NCBI RefSeq assembly: GCF_001446935.1
Contig: NZ_LKKK01000002.1
Coordinates: 186,001-250,000, forward strand
DNA: 64,000 nt
Source of the DNA: Pseudomonas sp. TTU2014-080ASC
Lineage (GTDB): Bacteria; Pseudomonadota; Gammaproteobacteria; Pseudomonadales; Pseudomonadaceae
Direction of reading: 5' to 3'
Positions 48,238 through 61,760 of the stretch are shown piece after piece (position 1 is the stretch's first letter; each line of letters opens with the position of its first letter). Made by a program: the position numbers and the translations under genes. Under the pieces are notes generated by a model that searched no databases, was not told the origin of the DNA, and was given only the letters and a program-made list of their open reading frames with translations.

Positions 48238-49605
48238 ATGTCCACAGCCCTTGAAACCATTGCAGCGGTTGCCACTGCCCAAGGCCGTGGCGGTGTGGGC
48301 ATTGTTCGCGTATCAGGCCCCAAAGCCTCTGAGCTGGCTAAAGCCATCTGCCAACGTGAGCTGAAACCCAGGTATGCACATTACGGCCCCTTCTACGCAG
48401 ATCAGGAACTGGTTGTAGACGAAGGATTGGCGCTGTACTTCCCAGGCCCTCATTCATTCACCGGCGAAGATGTACTGGAACTGCAGGGCCATGGCGGCCC
48501 GGTCGTCCTGGATCTATTGCTGCGCCGCTGTGTACAACTTGGAGCACGCTTGGCCAGGCCAGGCGAATTCAGTGAGCGAGCCTTTCTCAACGACAAACTG
48601 GATCTGGCTCAAGCAGAAGCTATTGCCGACTTGATCGAGGCCAGTTCCGAACAAGCAGCACGAAATGCACTGCGCTCGTTGCAGGGTGAGTTCTCACGGC
48701 GTGTGCATAACTTGACTGAAAGGCTGATCAACTTACGCATCTATGTTGAGGCAGCCATTGATTTCCCCGAGGAGGAGATCGATTTCCTCGCGGATGGTCA
48801 TGTCCTCAGCATGCTTGAAGCAGTGCGCAACGACTTGGCTTCAGTGCTGCGTGAGGCCGGGCAAGGCGCACTGTTGCGTGACGGCATGACGGTGGTGATT
48901 GCCGGTCGCCCCAATGCAGGTAAGTCCAGCCTGCTGAATGCACTGGCCGGTCGTGAGGCCGCCATCGTGACAGATATTGCCGGAACTACCCGCGATGTCC
49001 TGCGTGAACATATCCACATTGATGGGATGCCCCTGCATATTGTGGATACAGCAGGTTTGCGTGATACAGAAGACCATGTGGAACGAATTGGTGTAGAACG
49101 CGCGGTAAAAGCCATTGCGGAAGCCGATCGGATTCTGCTGGTTGTGGATACAACGGCCGAAGAGGCTGCAGATCCATTCGCCTTGTGGCCGGAGTTCCTC
49201 GAACAACGGCCAGCTCTCGACAAAGTGACCTTGATCCGTAATAAGGCGGACCTCTCAGGGGAACAAGTAAACCTGGAAACCAGTGAAGACGGGCATGTCA
49301 CCATCAGCCTGTCCGCCCGCTCAACAGAAGGGCTGGATTTACTCAGGGAGCACCTCAAAGCCTGTATGGGTTATCAACAGACTTCTGAGAGTAGTTTCAG
49401 CGCGCGGCGTCGCCATCTGGATGCCCTACGCCAGGCCGGTTCCTACCTGGAGCATGGTTATGCACAGCTCACCCTGGCAGGTGCGGGCGAACTACTGGCC
49501 GAAGACCTGCGCATGGCCCAGCAGGCTTTGGGGGAAATTACCGGTGCATTCAGCTCTGATGACCTACTTGGGCGCATCTTTTCCAGTTTCTGTATCGGCA
49601 AGTAA
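48238..49605 (+). CDS. mnmE: tRNA uridine-5-carboxymethylaminomethyl GTPase MnmE
   Basis: A 455-residue GTPase that with MnmG installs cmnm5U at tRNA wobble U34. Layout: N-terminal formyl-THF-binding domain ([20 protein letters not shown]), helical domain, G domain with GRPNAGKSS at 223-231, DIAGTTRD (switch I), DTAGLR and NKAD, and the C-terminal CIGK whose Cys is essential. Full length. A near DnaA box (TGTGGATAC) occurs twice in the gene. Its partner mnmG follows after a 620-base non-coding gap. Confidence 0.97.
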   Translation: MSTALETIAAVATAQGRGGVGIVRVSGPKASELAKAICQRELKPRYAHYGPFYADQELVVDEGLALYFPGPHSFTGEDVLELQGHGGPVVLDLLLRRCVQLGARLARPGEFSERAFLNDKLDLAQAEAIADLIEASSEQAARNALRSLQGEFSRRVHNLTERLINLRIYVEAAIDFPEEEIDFLADGHVLSMLEAVRNDLASVLREAGQGALLRDGMTVVIAGRPNAGKSSLLNALAGREAAIVTDIAGTTRDVLREHIHIDGMPLHIVDTAGLRDTEDHVERIGVERAVKAIAEADRILLVVDTTAEEAADPFALWPEFLEQRPALDKVTLIRNKADLSGEQVNLETSEDGHVTISLSARSTEGLDLLREHLKACMGYQQTSESSFSARRRHLDALRQAGSYLEHGYAQLTLAGAGELLAEDLRMAQQALGEITGAFSSDDLLGRIFSSFCIGK

Positions 49606-49744
49606 TACGTTTATCCACAGCACTGCTGCCATTTGATCTGACTGATCGGCAGCATGCTGTTATGTGTGCTTTCAATCTCCCCCCCTCATCGCTGTAAGCA
49701 TTCCTCTCGCTAACCACTGCTCCAACAGTCTCATCTCCATGACC

Positions 49745-49771
49745 GGAATGGGAATGGGAATGGGAATGGGG
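49745..49771 (+). repeat. GGAATG x4 tandem repeat, G-quadruplex motif
   Basis: Four consecutive GGAATG units (49745-49768) plus GGG. Read from 49750 they give GGG-AAT-GGG-AAT-GGG-AAT-GGGG, a canonical four-tract G-quadruplex pattern with equal 3-base loops. Confidence 0.85.
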
Positions 49772-50062
49772 CTTTCCTGCGTCTGTCAAAAGCAGATATC
49801 GACAATTCACAGGGGAAAATAAGCCCTGTGGAAAAGTAACACTGAACTCAGTCCATAACCCTGAGCCAAACCAGAGGATAAAACCACCTGTGGATAAGTT
49901 GATCATTGATACACACGATACTTACCGCATCCAAACAAGCAAATGGCAGGATCAGCACAGGGTTTTAAAATGCTGTACATAGCGTAAAACAAGGGCTGTA
50001 TAAAACTATCCACAGAAAACGGCTGAGTAAGAATAAACATATAAACAAGCTCTTTTAAAAAA

Positions 50063-50092
50063 TTGACCTTTTATTCTTTATTTGCCGGATAC
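50063..50092 (+). promoter_or_regulatory. Possible mnmG promoter
   Basis: TTGACC (50063-50068), an 18-base spacer and GGATAC (50087-50092), preceded by an AT-rich tract; about 130 bases upstream of the GTG start. The -10 box is only a partial match. Confidence 0.4.
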
Positions 50093-50225
50093 CTTGCGAA
50101 CAGACCAGTTGGCTATTTTTTGTTCAGAAGGCTTCATTCACTAGAGGTAAGTGCCTATACTTGCGGTCTTCCCAGCTTTTCACTCCAAAAGCCCCCCAAA
50201 ACTCTCAACAGGCACGAGGTGCGTG

Positions 50226-52118
50226 GTGGATTTCCCTTCCCGTTTTCAGGTGATCGTCATTGGTGGCGGTCATGCAGGCACTGAAGCCGCATTAGCGGCA
50301 GCACGCATGGGTGTGAAAACCCTGCTGCTGACACATAACGTGGAAACCTTGGGGCAAATGAGTTGCAACCCGGCGATTGGCGGTATTGGTAAAAGTCATC
50401 TGGTCAAAGAGATCGATGCGCTTGGCGGTGCCATGGCTCTCGCCACTGATCGCGGTGGTATCCAATTTCGCGTTTTGAATAGCCGCAAAGGCCCAGCTGT
50501 ACGCGCTACGCGTGCACAGGCAGATCGCATTCTCTATAAAGCGGCCATCCGTGAAATTCTGGAGAACCAACCCAACCTGTGGATATTTCAGCAAGCCGCT
50601 GATGACCTGATTGTTGAGAATGGTGAAGTCAAAGGCGTTGTTACACAGATGGGGCTGCGCTTCTTAGCCGATTCTGTGGTTCTCACGACCGGTACGTTCC
50701 TCGGTGGACTTATCCACATCGGACTGCAGAATTACTCCGGTGGTCGTGCGGGCGATCCACCTTCTATCGCATTGGCTCATCGCTTACGCGAATTGCCACT
50801 GCGCGTTGGCCGCCTGAAAACCGGCACTCCTCCACGGATCGACGCCCGTTCTGTGGATTTCTCGGTGATGACCGAGCAGCCTGGCGATACACCGCGCCCA
50901 GTCATGTCATTCATGGGTAAGGCTGAACACCAGCCACGTCAGATCAGCTGCTGGATTACCCACACCAATGCACGCACACATGAAATCATCGCGGCGAACC
51001 TTGATCGCTCGCCCATGTATTCAGGCGTGATCGAAGGTGTAGGCCCACGCTATTGCCCGTCGATCGAAGACAAAATTCATCGTTTCGCAGAAAAGGACAG
51101 CCACCAGGTGTTCATTGAGCCGGAAGGCCTGACCACCAACGAGCTGTACCCAAACGGGATATCCACATCCTTGCCGTTTGATGTGCAGTTGCAAATTGTC
51201 CACAGCATCCGCGGTATGGAAAACGCGCACATCGTGCGTCCAGGCTATGCCATCGAGTATGACTACTTCGATCCCCGCGATCTGAAGTACAGCCTGGAAA
51301 CCAAAGTGATTGCCGGTTTGTTCTTCGCCGGACAAATCAACGGCACAACCGGTTACGAAGAGGCCGGTGCACAAGGTTTGCTCGCCGGTTGCAACGCAGC
51401 GCTGCGTGCACAGGGCAAAGACAGCTGGTGTCCGCGCCGTGATGAAGCGTACATCGGTGTGCTTGTGGATGACCTGATTACCCTGGGTACACAAGAGCCT
51501 TACCGGATGTTCACATCCCGTGCCGAGTACCGCCTGATTCTGCGTGAAGACAACGCCGACCTGCGTCTGACCGAAAAAGGTCGGGAGCTGGGATTGGTGG
51601 ACGACGAACGCTGGGCGGCCTTTGAAGCCAAGCGAGAAGGCATCATTCAGGAAGAACAGCGCCTGAAAAGCACCTGGGTTCGTCCAAATACAGAACAGGG
51701 GGATGCCATTGCACAGCGCTTTGGCACACCGCTTAGTCACGAATACAACTTGTTGAGTCTGCTGTCCCGACCGGAAATCGACTACTCCAGCCTAGTGTCA
51801 ATCACCGGCGGCGCTGAAGTTGATCCGCAGGTCGCGGAGCAGGTCGAAATTAAAACCAAATATGCCGGTTACATTGATCGCCAACAGGATGAAATTACAC
51901 GCTTGCGCGCGAGTGAAGGTACAAAACTGCCAGACGATATTGATTACGCAATGATTTCCGGATTGTCCAAAGAGATTCAGCACAAGCTCGGTAATGCTCG
52001 CCCGGAAACCCTGGGCCAGGCATCCCGTATTCCCGGTGTCACACCTGCTGCAATCTCGCTGTTACTGATTCACCTGAAAAAACGCACTGCCGGTCAGCAG
52101 TTGGAGCACAGCGTCTGA
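50226..52118 (+). CDS. mnmG: tRNA uridine-5-carboxymethylaminomethyl flavoprotein MnmG (GidA)
   Basis: A 630-residue FAD enzyme, the partner of MnmE in U34 modification. The start is GTG at 50226 ([18 protein letters not shown]) because family proteins begin there and GAGGTG precedes it. The FAD motif [47 protein letters not shown] and the two catalytic Cys regions are present. It overlaps rsmG by one base (TGATG). One perfect DnaA box (50710) is inside. Confidence 0.97.
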   Translation: MDFPSRFQVIVIGGGHAGTEAALAAARMGVKTLLLTHNVETLGQMSCNPAIGGIGKSHLVKEIDALGGAMALATDRGGIQFRVLNSRKGPAVRATRAQADRILYKAAIREILENQPNLWIFQQAADDLIVENGEVKGVVTQMGLRFLADSVVLTTGTFLGGLIHIGLQNYSGGRAGDPPSIALAHRLRELPLRVGRLKTGTPPRIDARSVDFSVMTEQPGDTPRPVMSFMGKAEHQPRQISCWITHTNARTHEIIAANLDRSPMYSGVIEGVGPRYCPSIEDKIHRFAEKDSHQVFIEPEGLTTNELYPNGISTSLPFDVQLQIVHSIRGMENAHIVRPGYAIEYDYFDPRDLKYSLETKVIAGLFFAGQINGTTGYEEAGAQGLLAGCNAALRAQGKDSWCPRRDEAYIGVLVDDLITLGTQEPYRMFTSRAEYRLILREDNADLRLTEKGRELGLVDDERWAAFEAKREGIIQEEQRLKSTWVRPNTEQGDAIAQRFGTPLSHEYNLLSLLSRPEIDYSSLVSITGGAEVDPQVAEQVEIKTKYAGYIDRQQDEITRLRASEGTKLPDDIDYAMISGLSKEIQHKLGNARPETLGQASRIPGVTPAAISLLLIHLKKRTAGQQLEHSV

Positions 52119-52774
52119 TGTCGTTGGTTACAGAACGTCATTCTGCAGAATTGACGCAAGGGGCTCTGGAGTTGGGGATAACTCTGAGCCCGAAACAACA
52201 TGAGCTGCTGTTGGCCTACTTGGGGCTGCTAATCAAGTGGAACAAGGCCTACAACCTGACTGCGGTACGCAATCCGGATGAAATGGTTTCGCGCCATCTG
52301 CTCGATAGCCTGAGCGTGGTCCCTTACGTCGAGGTGGCTGGGGATAACTGGCTGGACGTTGGTAGTGGCGGTGGGATGCCGGGTATTCCGCTGGCGATCA
52401 TGTTTCCCGAGCGCCAATTCACCCTGCTGGACAGCAATGGCAAGAAAACTCGCTTCCTGACCCAGGTAAAACTGGAGCTGAAACTGGATAATCTGCAAGT
52501 TATCCACAGTCGGGTCGAAGAGTTCAGACCTGAGCAGCCGTTCAAGGGAATTTGCTCCCGGGCATTCAGCTCCCTGGAAGACTTCAGCAACTGGACGCGT
52601 CATCTCGGAGATATCCACACCCAGTGGCTGGCCATGAAAGGTGTGCATCCGGACGATGAACTGCAAGCCTTGCCGCATGATTTCAGTCTCAGTGCGACGC
52701 ATGTCCTGAAGGTTCCCGGTTGCCAAGGGCAGCGGCATCTGCTGATACTGCGTCGCTCGGCTCAGGGGGAATAG
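52118..52774 (+). CDS. rsmG: 16S rRNA m7G527 methyltransferase (GidB)
   Basis: A 218-residue SAM enzyme methylating G527 of 16S rRNA. Landmarks are [42 protein letters not shown] (SAM loop), [11 protein letters not shown] and [11 protein letters not shown]. Translationally coupled to mnmG by the TGATG overlap. A perfect DnaA box is at 52500. parA follows four bases after its stop. Confidence 0.96.
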   Translation: MSLVTERHSAELTQGALELGITLSPKQHELLLAYLGLLIKWNKAYNLTAVRNPDEMVSRHLLDSLSVVPYVEVAGDNWLDVGSGGGMPGIPLAIMFPERQFTLLDSNGKKTRFLTQVKLELKLDNLQVIHSRVEEFRPEQPFKGICSRAFSSLEDFSNWTRHLGDIHTQWLAMKGVHPDDELQALPHDFSLSATHVLKVPGCQGQRHLLILRRSAQGE

Positions 52775-52778
52775 CAGC

Positions 52779-53567
52779 ATGGCCAAGGTATTTGCAATTG
52801 CCAATCAGAAAGGCGGTGTGGGTAAAACTACAACCTGCATCAATTTGGCTGCCTCTCTGGTAGCAACCAAGCGCCGCGTGCTGTTGATCGACCTTGATCC
52901 ACAGGGCAACGCGACCATGGGCAGTGGTGTGGATAAACACAACCTGGAGCATTCGATCTACGACGTATTGATCGGAGAATGCAACCTGGTTGAAGCCATG
53001 CAGTTCTCTGAGCATGGCGGTTACCAACTGCTCCCGGCTAACCGTGACCTGACTGCCGCCGAAGTGTCCTTGCTGGAAATGGACATGAAAGAGCATCGCC
53101 TACGTGATGCCCTGGCGCCGATTCGCGAGAATTACGATTACATCCTCATCGACTGCCCCCCGGCGCTGTCCATGCTGACCATCAACGCGCTGACGGCTTC
53201 AGATGGTGTGATAATCCCGATGCAATGTGAGTATTACGCCCTGGAAGGTTTGTCAGATTTGGTTAACAGCATTCAGCGCATTGCCGAGTTGCTCAACCCG
53301 AATCTGAAGATCGAAGGTCTGTTGCGCACGATGTATGACCCGCGTATCAGCCTGACCAACGAAGTATCGGCACAGCTCAAACAGCATTTCGGTGACAAAC
53401 TGTACGATGCTGTCATCCCGCGTAACGTGCGCCTGGCTGAAGCGCCAAGCTTCGGTATGCCAGCGCTGGTGTACGACAAATCATCCCGTGGGGCCATTGC
53501 CTATCTGGCGCTGGCCGGTGAGCTGGTACGCCGTCAGCGTGCCAAACCCCACAAAGCAACTGCATAA
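52779..53567 (+). CDS. parA: Chromosome partitioning ATPase ParA (Soj)
   Basis: A 262-residue deviant-Walker ATPase driving origin segregation with ParB and parS. The motif KGGVGKTT is at 11-18 with the signature Lys, and LLIDLDPQGNATMGSG follows. DYILIDCPPALSMLTINAL provides the Walker B region. No N-terminal DNA-binding extension, so it is the chromosomal type. It starts four bases after rsmG. Confidence 0.97.
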   Translation: MAKVFAIANQKGGVGKTTTCINLAASLVATKRRVLLIDLDPQGNATMGSGVDKHNLEHSIYDVLIGECNLVEAMQFSEHGGYQLLPANRDLTAAEVSLLEMDMKEHRLRDALAPIRENYDYILIDCPPALSMLTINALTASDGVIIPMQCEYYALEGLSDLVNSIQRIAELLNPNLKIEGLLRTMYDPRISLTNEVSAQLKQHFGDKLYDAVIPRNVRLAEAPSFGMPALVYDKSSRGAIAYLALAGELVRRQRAKPHKATA

Positions 53568-53577
53568 GGAAACTCAG

Positions 53578-54450
53578 ATGGCTGTCAAAAAACGTGGACT
53601 TGGGCGGGGACTGGATGCGCTGCTGGGCGGCACTACCGTCAGCGCACTTCAGGAGGAAGCCGCCAAGGTCGACAGCCGCGAACTGCAATACCTGCCACTG
53701 GATCTGATTCAACGCGGCAAATACCAGCCGCGTCGGGATATGGATCCGGCTGCGCTTGAAGAGCTGGCCAGTTCAATCAAGACTCACGGCGTCATGCAGC
53801 CTATCGTGGTCCGCCCTATCGGTGGCGGACGTTACGAAATCATTGCCGGGGAACGCCGTTGGCGTGCAAGCCAACAGGCAGCTGTGGATAAGATTCCAGC
53901 CATGGTCCGGGAACTTTCGGATGAAAGCGCTATCGCAATGGCACTGATTGAGAACATCCAGCGTGAGGATCTCAATCCAGTCGAGGAAGCGATGGCACTG
54001 CAGCGGCTGCAACAGGAGTTTCAGCTGACACAGCAGCAGGTTGCCGATGCGGTTGGCAAGTCCCGGGTTACCATCAGCAATCTTCTGCGTCTGATTGCCC
54101 TGCCGGACGAAATCAAAACACTGCTTTCCCATGGCGATCTGGAAATGGGACATGCCCGCGCATTGCTCGGACTGCCTCTGGAACAACAGGTTGAAGGCGC
54201 GCGACATGTTGTCGCACGAGGCCTCACCGTACGCCAGACCGAAGCCTTGGTACGTCTGTGGCTCAATACCAAGGAAAAACCGGCAACCACCACCAAGGCT
54301 GATCCGGACATTTCTCGTCTGGAGCAGCGACTGGCAGAGCGGCTGGGCTCTCCGGTGCAAATCAAGCATGGCAACAAGGGTAAGGGCAAACTGGTGATCA
54401 GCTACAGTTCGCTGGATGAACTACAGGGCGTGTTGGCCCACATTCGCTGA
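53578..54450 (+). CDS. parB: Chromosome partitioning protein ParB (Spo0J)
   Basis: A 290-residue parS-binding CTPase clamp. The start is ATG 53578 (MAVKKRGLGRGLDALLGG) with AAGGA upstream; the open frame extends far upstream inside parA and is rejected. The CTP-binding region includes QPIVVRPIGGGRYEIIAGERRWRASQ and ENIQREDLNPVEEA. The HTH that recognises parS (LTQQQVADAVGKSRVTISNLLRL) and a C-terminal dimer domain follow. The four parS-like sites lie 12-16 kb away at 38-42 kb. Confidence 0.97.
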   Translation: MAVKKRGLGRGLDALLGGTTVSALQEEAAKVDSRELQYLPLDLIQRGKYQPRRDMDPAALEELASSIKTHGVMQPIVVRPIGGGRYEIIAGERRWRASQQAAVDKIPAMVRELSDESAIAMALIENIQREDLNPVEEAMALQRLQQEFQLTQQQVADAVGKSRVTISNLLRLIALPDEIKTLLSHGDLEMGHARALLGLPLEQQVEGARHVVARGLTVRQTEALVRLWLNTKEKPATTTKADPDISRLEQRLAERLGSPVQIKHGNKGKGKLVISYSSLDELQGVLAHIR

Positions 54451-54494
54451 AACAATTAGTTCTGTAGCACTAATCAGAAAAGACTACCGACCAG

Positions 54495-54523
54495 TTGAAT
54501 GGGGGGGGAACCCCCCCTATACT
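54495..54523 (+). promoter_or_regulatory. atp operon promoter with a G8-AA-C7 spacer
   Basis: TTGAAT (54495-54500) and TATACT (54518-54523) are separated by exactly 17 bases, and those 17 bases (54501-54517) are eight G, AA and seven C, an inverted repeat filling the spacer. The transcription start should be near 54530, giving a leader of about 78 bases before atpI. Confidence 0.8.
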
Positions 54524-54535
54524 TTGCGCGCTTTC

Positions 54536-54578
54536 GTCGGCACAAAATATGCCAAGTTATTGATTTCGTAGTGCCGAC
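54536..54578 (+). promoter_or_regulatory. Hairpin in the atpI leader
   Basis: GTCGGCAC (54536-54543) and GTGCCGAC (54571-54578) form a perfect 8-bp stem with a 27-base AU-rich loop, within the predicted 5' leader. It ends 29 bases before the atpI ATG. There is no T-run after it, so it is not a terminator; possibly an RNA stability or protein-binding element. Confidence 0.5.
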
Positions 54579-54607
54579 ACCCGAAGTTCAGCTTTCAGGA
54601 ATTTAAG

Positions 54608-55901
<1,294 letters not shown>

Positions 55902-55963
55902 TAGCACCCAGGTGCTTGCAGTGGACGCCCGCAAGGGCAAATAGATGTACCAATTTTGCTTGA

Positions 55964-56266
<303 letters not shown>

Positions 56267-56321
56267 TCACTCGATTTCGAGTGTATTGGTGTGATGGACA
56301 ACGAACGAGCGAGGTGTTGGC

Positions 56322-56792
56322 GTGAACATTAATGCAACCCTGATTGGCCAGTCCGTTGCCTTCTTCATCTTCGTGCTGTTCTGCATGAAGTTCGTATGGC
56401 CTCCGGTCATTGCGGCTTTGCAGGAGCGTCAGAAGAAGATTGCAGACGGCTTGGACGCTGCTAACCGTGCAGCTCGTGACCTGGAGTTGGCCCAAGAGAA
56501 AGCGGGTCAGCAACTGCGCGAAGCTAAAACGCAAGCAGCTGAAATCATTGAGCAAGCCAAAAAGCGCGGTACCCAGATCGTCGACGAAGCCCGTGAACAG
56601 GCTCGTACCGAAGCTGATCGCGTGAAGGCTCAGGCTCTGGCCGAGATCGAGCAGGAACTGAACAGCGTCAAAGACGCGCTGCGCGCCCAAGTGGGTAGCC
56701 TGGCCGTTAGCGGTGCCGAGAAGATTCTGGGCGCATCTATCGACCAAAACGCGCATGCGGAGCTGGTTAACAAACTAGCGGCCGAAATTTAA
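56322..56792 (+). CDS. atpF: F0F1 ATP synthase subunit b
   Basis: A 156-residue peripheral stalk subunit: one N-terminal membrane helix ([20 protein letters not shown]), then a long Ala/Glu/Gln-rich coiled coil. The start is GTG (MNINATLIG), with GCGAGGTG upstream. It dimerises and links the a subunit to delta and F1. Full length. Confidence 0.96.
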   Translation: MNINATLIGQSVAFFIFVLFCMKFVWPPVIAALQERQKKIADGLDAANRAARDLELAQEKAGQQLREAKTQAAEIIEQAKKRGTQIVDEAREQARTEADRVKAQALAEIEQELNSVKDALRAQVGSLAVSGAEKILGASIDQNAHAELVNKLAAEI

Positions 56793-56806
56793 GCGAGGGC
56801 GCGATC

Positions 56807-57343
56807 ATGGCAGAATTGACCACGCTGGCCCGACCTTACGCTAAGGCTGCTTTCGAGTACGCCCAGGCTCACCAGCAGCTGGCCAATTGGTCAGCCATGC
56901 TCGGCCTGGCTGCTGCGGTGTCGCAAGACGACACCATGCAGGAAGTGCTTAAAGCTCCGCGTTTGACGAGAACAGACAAGGCCACCACCTTCAACGAGGT
57001 GTGTGGTGACAAGTTCGACGCCCAGGTACGTAACTTCATCCAGGTTCTGGCCGAAAACGATCGCGTGGCTTTGTTGCCGCAGATCGCTGAACTGTTCGAG
57101 CTGTACAAAGCCGAGCAGGAAAAAACGGTAGACGTGGATGTCATCAGTGCCTTCGCATTGAGCGATGAACAGCAAGACAAACTCGCCAAGGTTCTCAGTG
57201 CACGGCTCAGCCGAGAAGTGCGTCTGCACGCAGCGGAGGATGCCAGCCTTATTGGTGGCGTCGTAATCCGCGCCGGCGACCTGGTAATCGATGGCTCAGT
57301 TCGCGGCAAAATCGCGAAATTAGCCGAAGCATTGAAATCTTGA
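56807..57343 (+). CDS. atpH: F0F1 ATP synthase subunit delta
   Basis: A 178-residue stator subunit joining the b dimer to the top of F1. It starts [20 protein letters not shown], the family N-terminus, and contains the C-terminal signature region [28 protein letters not shown]. It lies 14 bases after atpF. Confidence 0.96.
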   Translation: MAELTTLARPYAKAAFEYAQAHQQLANWSAMLGLAAAVSQDDTMQEVLKAPRLTRTDKATTFNEVCGDKFDAQVRNFIQVLAENDRVALLPQIAELFELYKAEQEKTVDVDVISAFALSDEQQDKLAKVLSARLSREVRLHAAEDASLIGGVVIRAGDLVIDGSVRGKIAKLAEALKS

Positions 57344-57364
57344 GTTTGAAGGGGCAGCAGAGCT

Positions 57365-58909
57365 ATGCAGCAACTCAATCCTTCCGAAATTAGTGAAATC
57401 ATCAAGGGGCGCATCGAGAAACTCGACGTCGCCTCTCAAGCCCGTAACGAAGGCACAGTGGTATCCGTCTCTGACGGTATCGTGCGCATTCACGGTCTCG
57501 CCGACGTAATGTACGGCGAAATGATCGAGTTCCCGGGCAGCGTCTACGGTATGGCACTGAACCTGGAGCAAGACTCCGTTGGTGCTGTTGTGCTGGGTTC
57601 TTACACCAGCCTGACCGAAGGCATGAGCGCCAAGTGCACCGGCCGCATCCTGGAAGTACCGGTTGGTCCGGAACTGCTGGGCCGCGTTGTTGACGCACTG
57701 GGTAACCCAATTGACGGCAAAGGCCCGCTGAACAACGTCGCTACCGACGCTGTTGAAAAGGTTGCGCCGGGCGTGATCTGGCGTAAGTCGGTCGACCAAC
57801 CAGTTCAGACTGGTTACAAGTCGGTTGACGCCATGATCCCGGTTGGCCGTGGCCAGCGTGAGCTGATCATCGGTGACCGTCAGATCGGTAAAACCGCTCT
57901 GGCCATCGACGCCATCATCAACCAGAAAGACAGCGGCATTCGTTGCGTTTACGTAGCAATCGGTCAGAAGCAATCGACCATCGCTAACGTGGTACGCAAG
58001 CTGGAAGAAAACGGCGCACTGGCTAACACCATCGTTGTTGCAGCTTCCGCTTCCGAATCTGCTGCACTGCAGTTCATTGCACCGTACGCCGGTTGCACCA
58101 TGGGCGAATACTTCCGCGACCGCGGTGAAGACGCGCTGATCGTTTATGACGATCTGTCCAAGCAGGCTGTGGCTTATCGCCAGATCTCCCTGCTGCTGCG
58201 TCGTCCACCAGGACGTGAAGCTTACCCAGGTGACGTGTTCTATCTCCACAGCCGTCTGCTGGAGCGCGCTTCCCGCGTTTCCGAAGAGTATGTTGAGAAG
58301 TTCACCAATGGCGCCGTAACTGGCAAAACTGGCTCGCTGACCGCTCTGCCGATCATCGAAACCCAGGCTGGTGACGTTTCCGCGTTCGTTCCGACCAACG
58401 TGATTTCCATCACCGACGGTCAGATCTTCCTGGAATCGGCCATGTTCAACTCGGGTATCCGTCCGGCCGTTAACGCCGGTATCTCGGTATCCCGTGTGGG
58501 TGGTGCTGCACAAACCAAGATCATCAAGAAGCTGTCCGGTGGTATCCGTACCGCTCTGGCTCAGTATCGTGAACTGGCTGCATTCGCCCAGTTTGCTTCT
58601 GACCTGGACGAAGCTACCCGTAAGCAACTTGAGCACGGTCAGCGCGTTACTGAGCTGATGAAGCAGAAGCAATACGCTCCGATGTCCATCGCGGACATGG
58701 CGCTGTCGCTGTATGCCGCCGAGCGTGGTTTCCTGCAGGACGTCGAAGTGGCCAAAGTTGGTCCGTTCGAACAGGCCCTGATCGCTTACTTCAACCGTGA
58801 TCACGCCGCACTGATGGCGAAGATCAACGAGAAGGGTGACTTTAATGACGAAATCGACGCTGGTCTGAAAGCCGGTATCGAGAAGTTCAAGGCCACCCAA
58901 ACCTGGTAA
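57365..58909 (+). CDS. atpA: F0F1 ATP synthase subunit alpha
   Basis: A 514-residue F1 subunit with the non-catalytic nucleotide site. Walker A is GDRQIGKT at 170-177, and the arginine finger region SRVGGAAQ is present. It starts [18 protein letters not shown] and ends [10 protein letters not shown] long open frame antisense to it is a coding shadow. Confidence 0.98.
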   Translation: MQQLNPSEISEIIKGRIEKLDVASQARNEGTVVSVSDGIVRIHGLADVMYGEMIEFPGSVYGMALNLEQDSVGAVVLGSYTSLTEGMSAKCTGRILEVPVGPELLGRVVDALGNPIDGKGPLNNVATDAVEKVAPGVIWRKSVDQPVQTGYKSVDAMIPVGRGQRELIIGDRQIGKTALAIDAIINQKDSGIRCVYVAIGQKQSTIANVVRKLEENGALANTIVVAASASESAALQFIAPYAGCTMGEYFRDRGEDALIVYDDLSKQAVAYRQISLLLRRPPGREAYPGDVFYLHSRLLERASRVSEEYVEKFTNGAVTGKTGSLTALPIIETQAGDVSAFVPTNVISITDGQIFLESAMFNSGIRPAVNAGISVSRVGGAAQTKIIKKLSGGIRTALAQYRELAAFAQFASDLDEATRKQLEHGQRVTELMKQKQYAPMSIADMALSLYAAERGFLQDVEVAKVGPFEQALIAYFNRDHAALMAKINEKGDFNDEIDAGLKAGIEKFKATQTW

Positions 58910-58959
58910 GCCGCAGTGGGGACCGCGAGGTCCCCGCTTGCTAACCCGATAGGTGTCAA

Positions 58960-59820
58960 ATGGCAGGCGCAAAAGAGATTCGCAGCAAGATTGCGAGCAT
59001 CAAAAGCACGCAGAAGATCACCAGCGCCATGGAGAAGGTGGCGGTCAGCAAAATGCGCAAAGCACAACAGCGCATGAGTGCAAGCCGTCCCTACGCGGAG
59101 CGTATCCGCCAGGTTATTGGTCATCTGGCCAACGCCAACCCGGAGTACCGCCACCCGTTCATGATTGAACGCCCTGTTAAGCGCGTCGGTTATGTTGTGG
59201 TGAGCTCGGACCGTGGTCTGTGTGGTGGTCTGAACACCAACCTGTTCAAGGCTCTGGTCAAGGACATGGCGAGCAATCGCGAGCAAGGCGTAGAGATTGA
59301 TCTCTGCGTGATTGGCAGCAAAGGTGCGGCGTTCTTCCGTAACTTTGGTGGCAATATCGTTGCTGCGATCAGCCACCTGGGCGAGGAACCGTCGATCAAT
59401 GATCTGATCGGTAGCGTCAAGGTAATGCTCGATGCCTACCTCGAAGGTCGCATCGATCGTTTGTCCGTTGTTTCAAACAAGTTCATCAACACCATGACGC
59501 AGAAGCCGACTGTGGAACAACTGGTTCCGCTGGTCGCTGATCCTGATCAGGATCTGAAGCATCACTGGGACTACCTGTATGAACCCGACGCCAAAGAGCT
59601 GCTGGACGGCTTGATGATCCGTTATGTGGAGTCGCAGGTTTACCAGGCGGTAGTTGAGAACAGTGCAGCTGAACAAGCGGCGCGGATGATCGCGATGAAG
59701 AACGCCACCGACAACGCTGGCGATCTGATCAAAGACTTGCAGTTGGTTTACAACAAGGCTCGTCAGGCAGCGATCACCCAGGAAATTTCGGAAATCGTCG
59801 GCGGCGCTGCCGCGGTTTAA
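58960..59820 (+). CDS. atpG: F0F1 ATP synthase subunit gamma
   Basis: A 286-residue central rotor shaft. It begins [32 protein letters not shown] and ends in the helical [14 protein letters not shown], both family signatures. [13 protein letters not shown] lies in the globular part. It follows atpA after 50 bases and precedes atpD by 30. Confidence 0.97.
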   Translation: MAGAKEIRSKIASIKSTQKITSAMEKVAVSKMRKAQQRMSASRPYAERIRQVIGHLANANPEYRHPFMIERPVKRVGYVVVSSDRGLCGGLNTNLFKALVKDMASNREQGVEIDLCVIGSKGAAFFRNFGGNIVAAISHLGEEPSINDLIGSVKVMLDAYLEGRIDRLSVVSNKFINTMTQKPTVEQLVPLVADPDQDLKHHWDYLYEPDAKELLDGLMIRYVESQVYQAVVENSAAEQAARMIAMKNATDNAGDLIKDLQLVYNKARQAAITQEISEIVGGAAAV

Positions 59821-61227
<1,407 letters not shown>

Positions 61228-61309
61228 TCACCCGTGCGCCCGGTAACGGGCGCTTACGGTCTGGCTGAATGCCTGATGGTGATCAACGGACCGATACGTG
61301 AGGTTAGAC

Positions 61310-61735
61310 ATGGCTATGACAGTCCATTGCGACATCGTCAGCGCAGAAGGCGAAATCTTCTCCGGTCTGGTCGAGATGGTGATTGCGCACGGTAACCTGG
61401 GGGATCTCGGTATCTCTCCAGGCCACGCGCCGCTGATTACCGACCTCAAGCCGGGTCCGATTCGTCTGGTCAAACAAGGTGGCGAAACCGAGGTGTTCTA
61501 CATCTCCGGTGGCTTCCTTGAAGTTCAGCCGAGTATGGTGAAAGTTCTCGCCGATACCGTGCAGCGTGCTGCCGATATCGATGAAGCTGCTGCTCAGGAA
61601 GCCCTCAAGGCTGCTGAGAAAGCGCTGAATGAGAAAGGCGCAGAGTTCGATTACGGCTCGGCGGCTGCTCATTTGGCTGAGGTCACAGCCCAGCTGCGGA
61701 CCATTCAGCAACTGCGCAAGAAGTTCGGCGGTTAA
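61310..61735 (+). CDS. atpC: F0F1 ATP synthase subunit epsilon
   Basis: A 141-residue central stalk subunit. The start is ATG 61310 ([19 protein letters not shown]); a slightly longer frame upstream is rejected. An N-terminal beta-sandwich ([33 protein letters not shown]) is followed by two C-terminal helices (about 90-138) that can inhibit ATP hydrolysis. Last gene of the operon, with a strong terminator after it. Confidence 0.96.
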   Translation: MAMTVHCDIVSAEGEIFSGLVEMVIAHGNLGDLGISPGHAPLITDLKPGPIRLVKQGGETEVFYISGGFLEVQPSMVKVLADTVQRAADIDEAAAQEALKAAEKALNEKGAEFDYGSAAAHLAEVTAQLRTIQQLRKKFGG

Positions 61736-61760
61736 TTCCTCCGCTTCATCGCAAGCAAGT

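Larger units (their letters stand above)
49606..50225. other. mnmE-mnmG intergenic region with DnaA boxes and G-quadruplex motif
   Basis: A 620-base gap, long for this block. Perfect DnaA boxes are at 49611-49619 and 49889-49897. One-mismatch boxes are at 49827-49835 (TGTGGAAAA) and 50006-50014 (CTATCCACA). A G-rich tandem repeat lies at 49745-49771 and an AT-rich tract at about 50030-50085. A minus-strand frame here encodes a low-complexity SHSHSHSH run and does not look like a gene. The region has the ingredients of an origin-like or DnaA-titrating site. Confidence 0.6.

Noticed and set aside
49745..49771. GGAATG repeat as a CRISPR or other spacer array
   Set aside because: Units are six bases with no spacers and no cas genes nearby.
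49550..49906. 118-residue minus-strand frame across the mnmE end and the mnmE-mnmG gap
   Set aside because: Composition is low-complexity (SHSHSHSH from the GGAATG repeat), there is no ribosome site, and it overlaps mnmE; best read as non-coding.
53392..53577. Upstream extension of parB into parA
   Set aside because: ParB proteins start near MAVKKRGLGRGL, and AAGGA precedes ATG 53578.
57320..58972. 550-residue open frame antisense to atpA
   Set aside because: It mirrors a highly conserved coding gene, has no family resemblance, and such antisense frames are common in moderately GC-rich DNA. The same applies to the frames antisense to atpD (59836-61158), glmU (61802-62938) and glyS (26641-27969).
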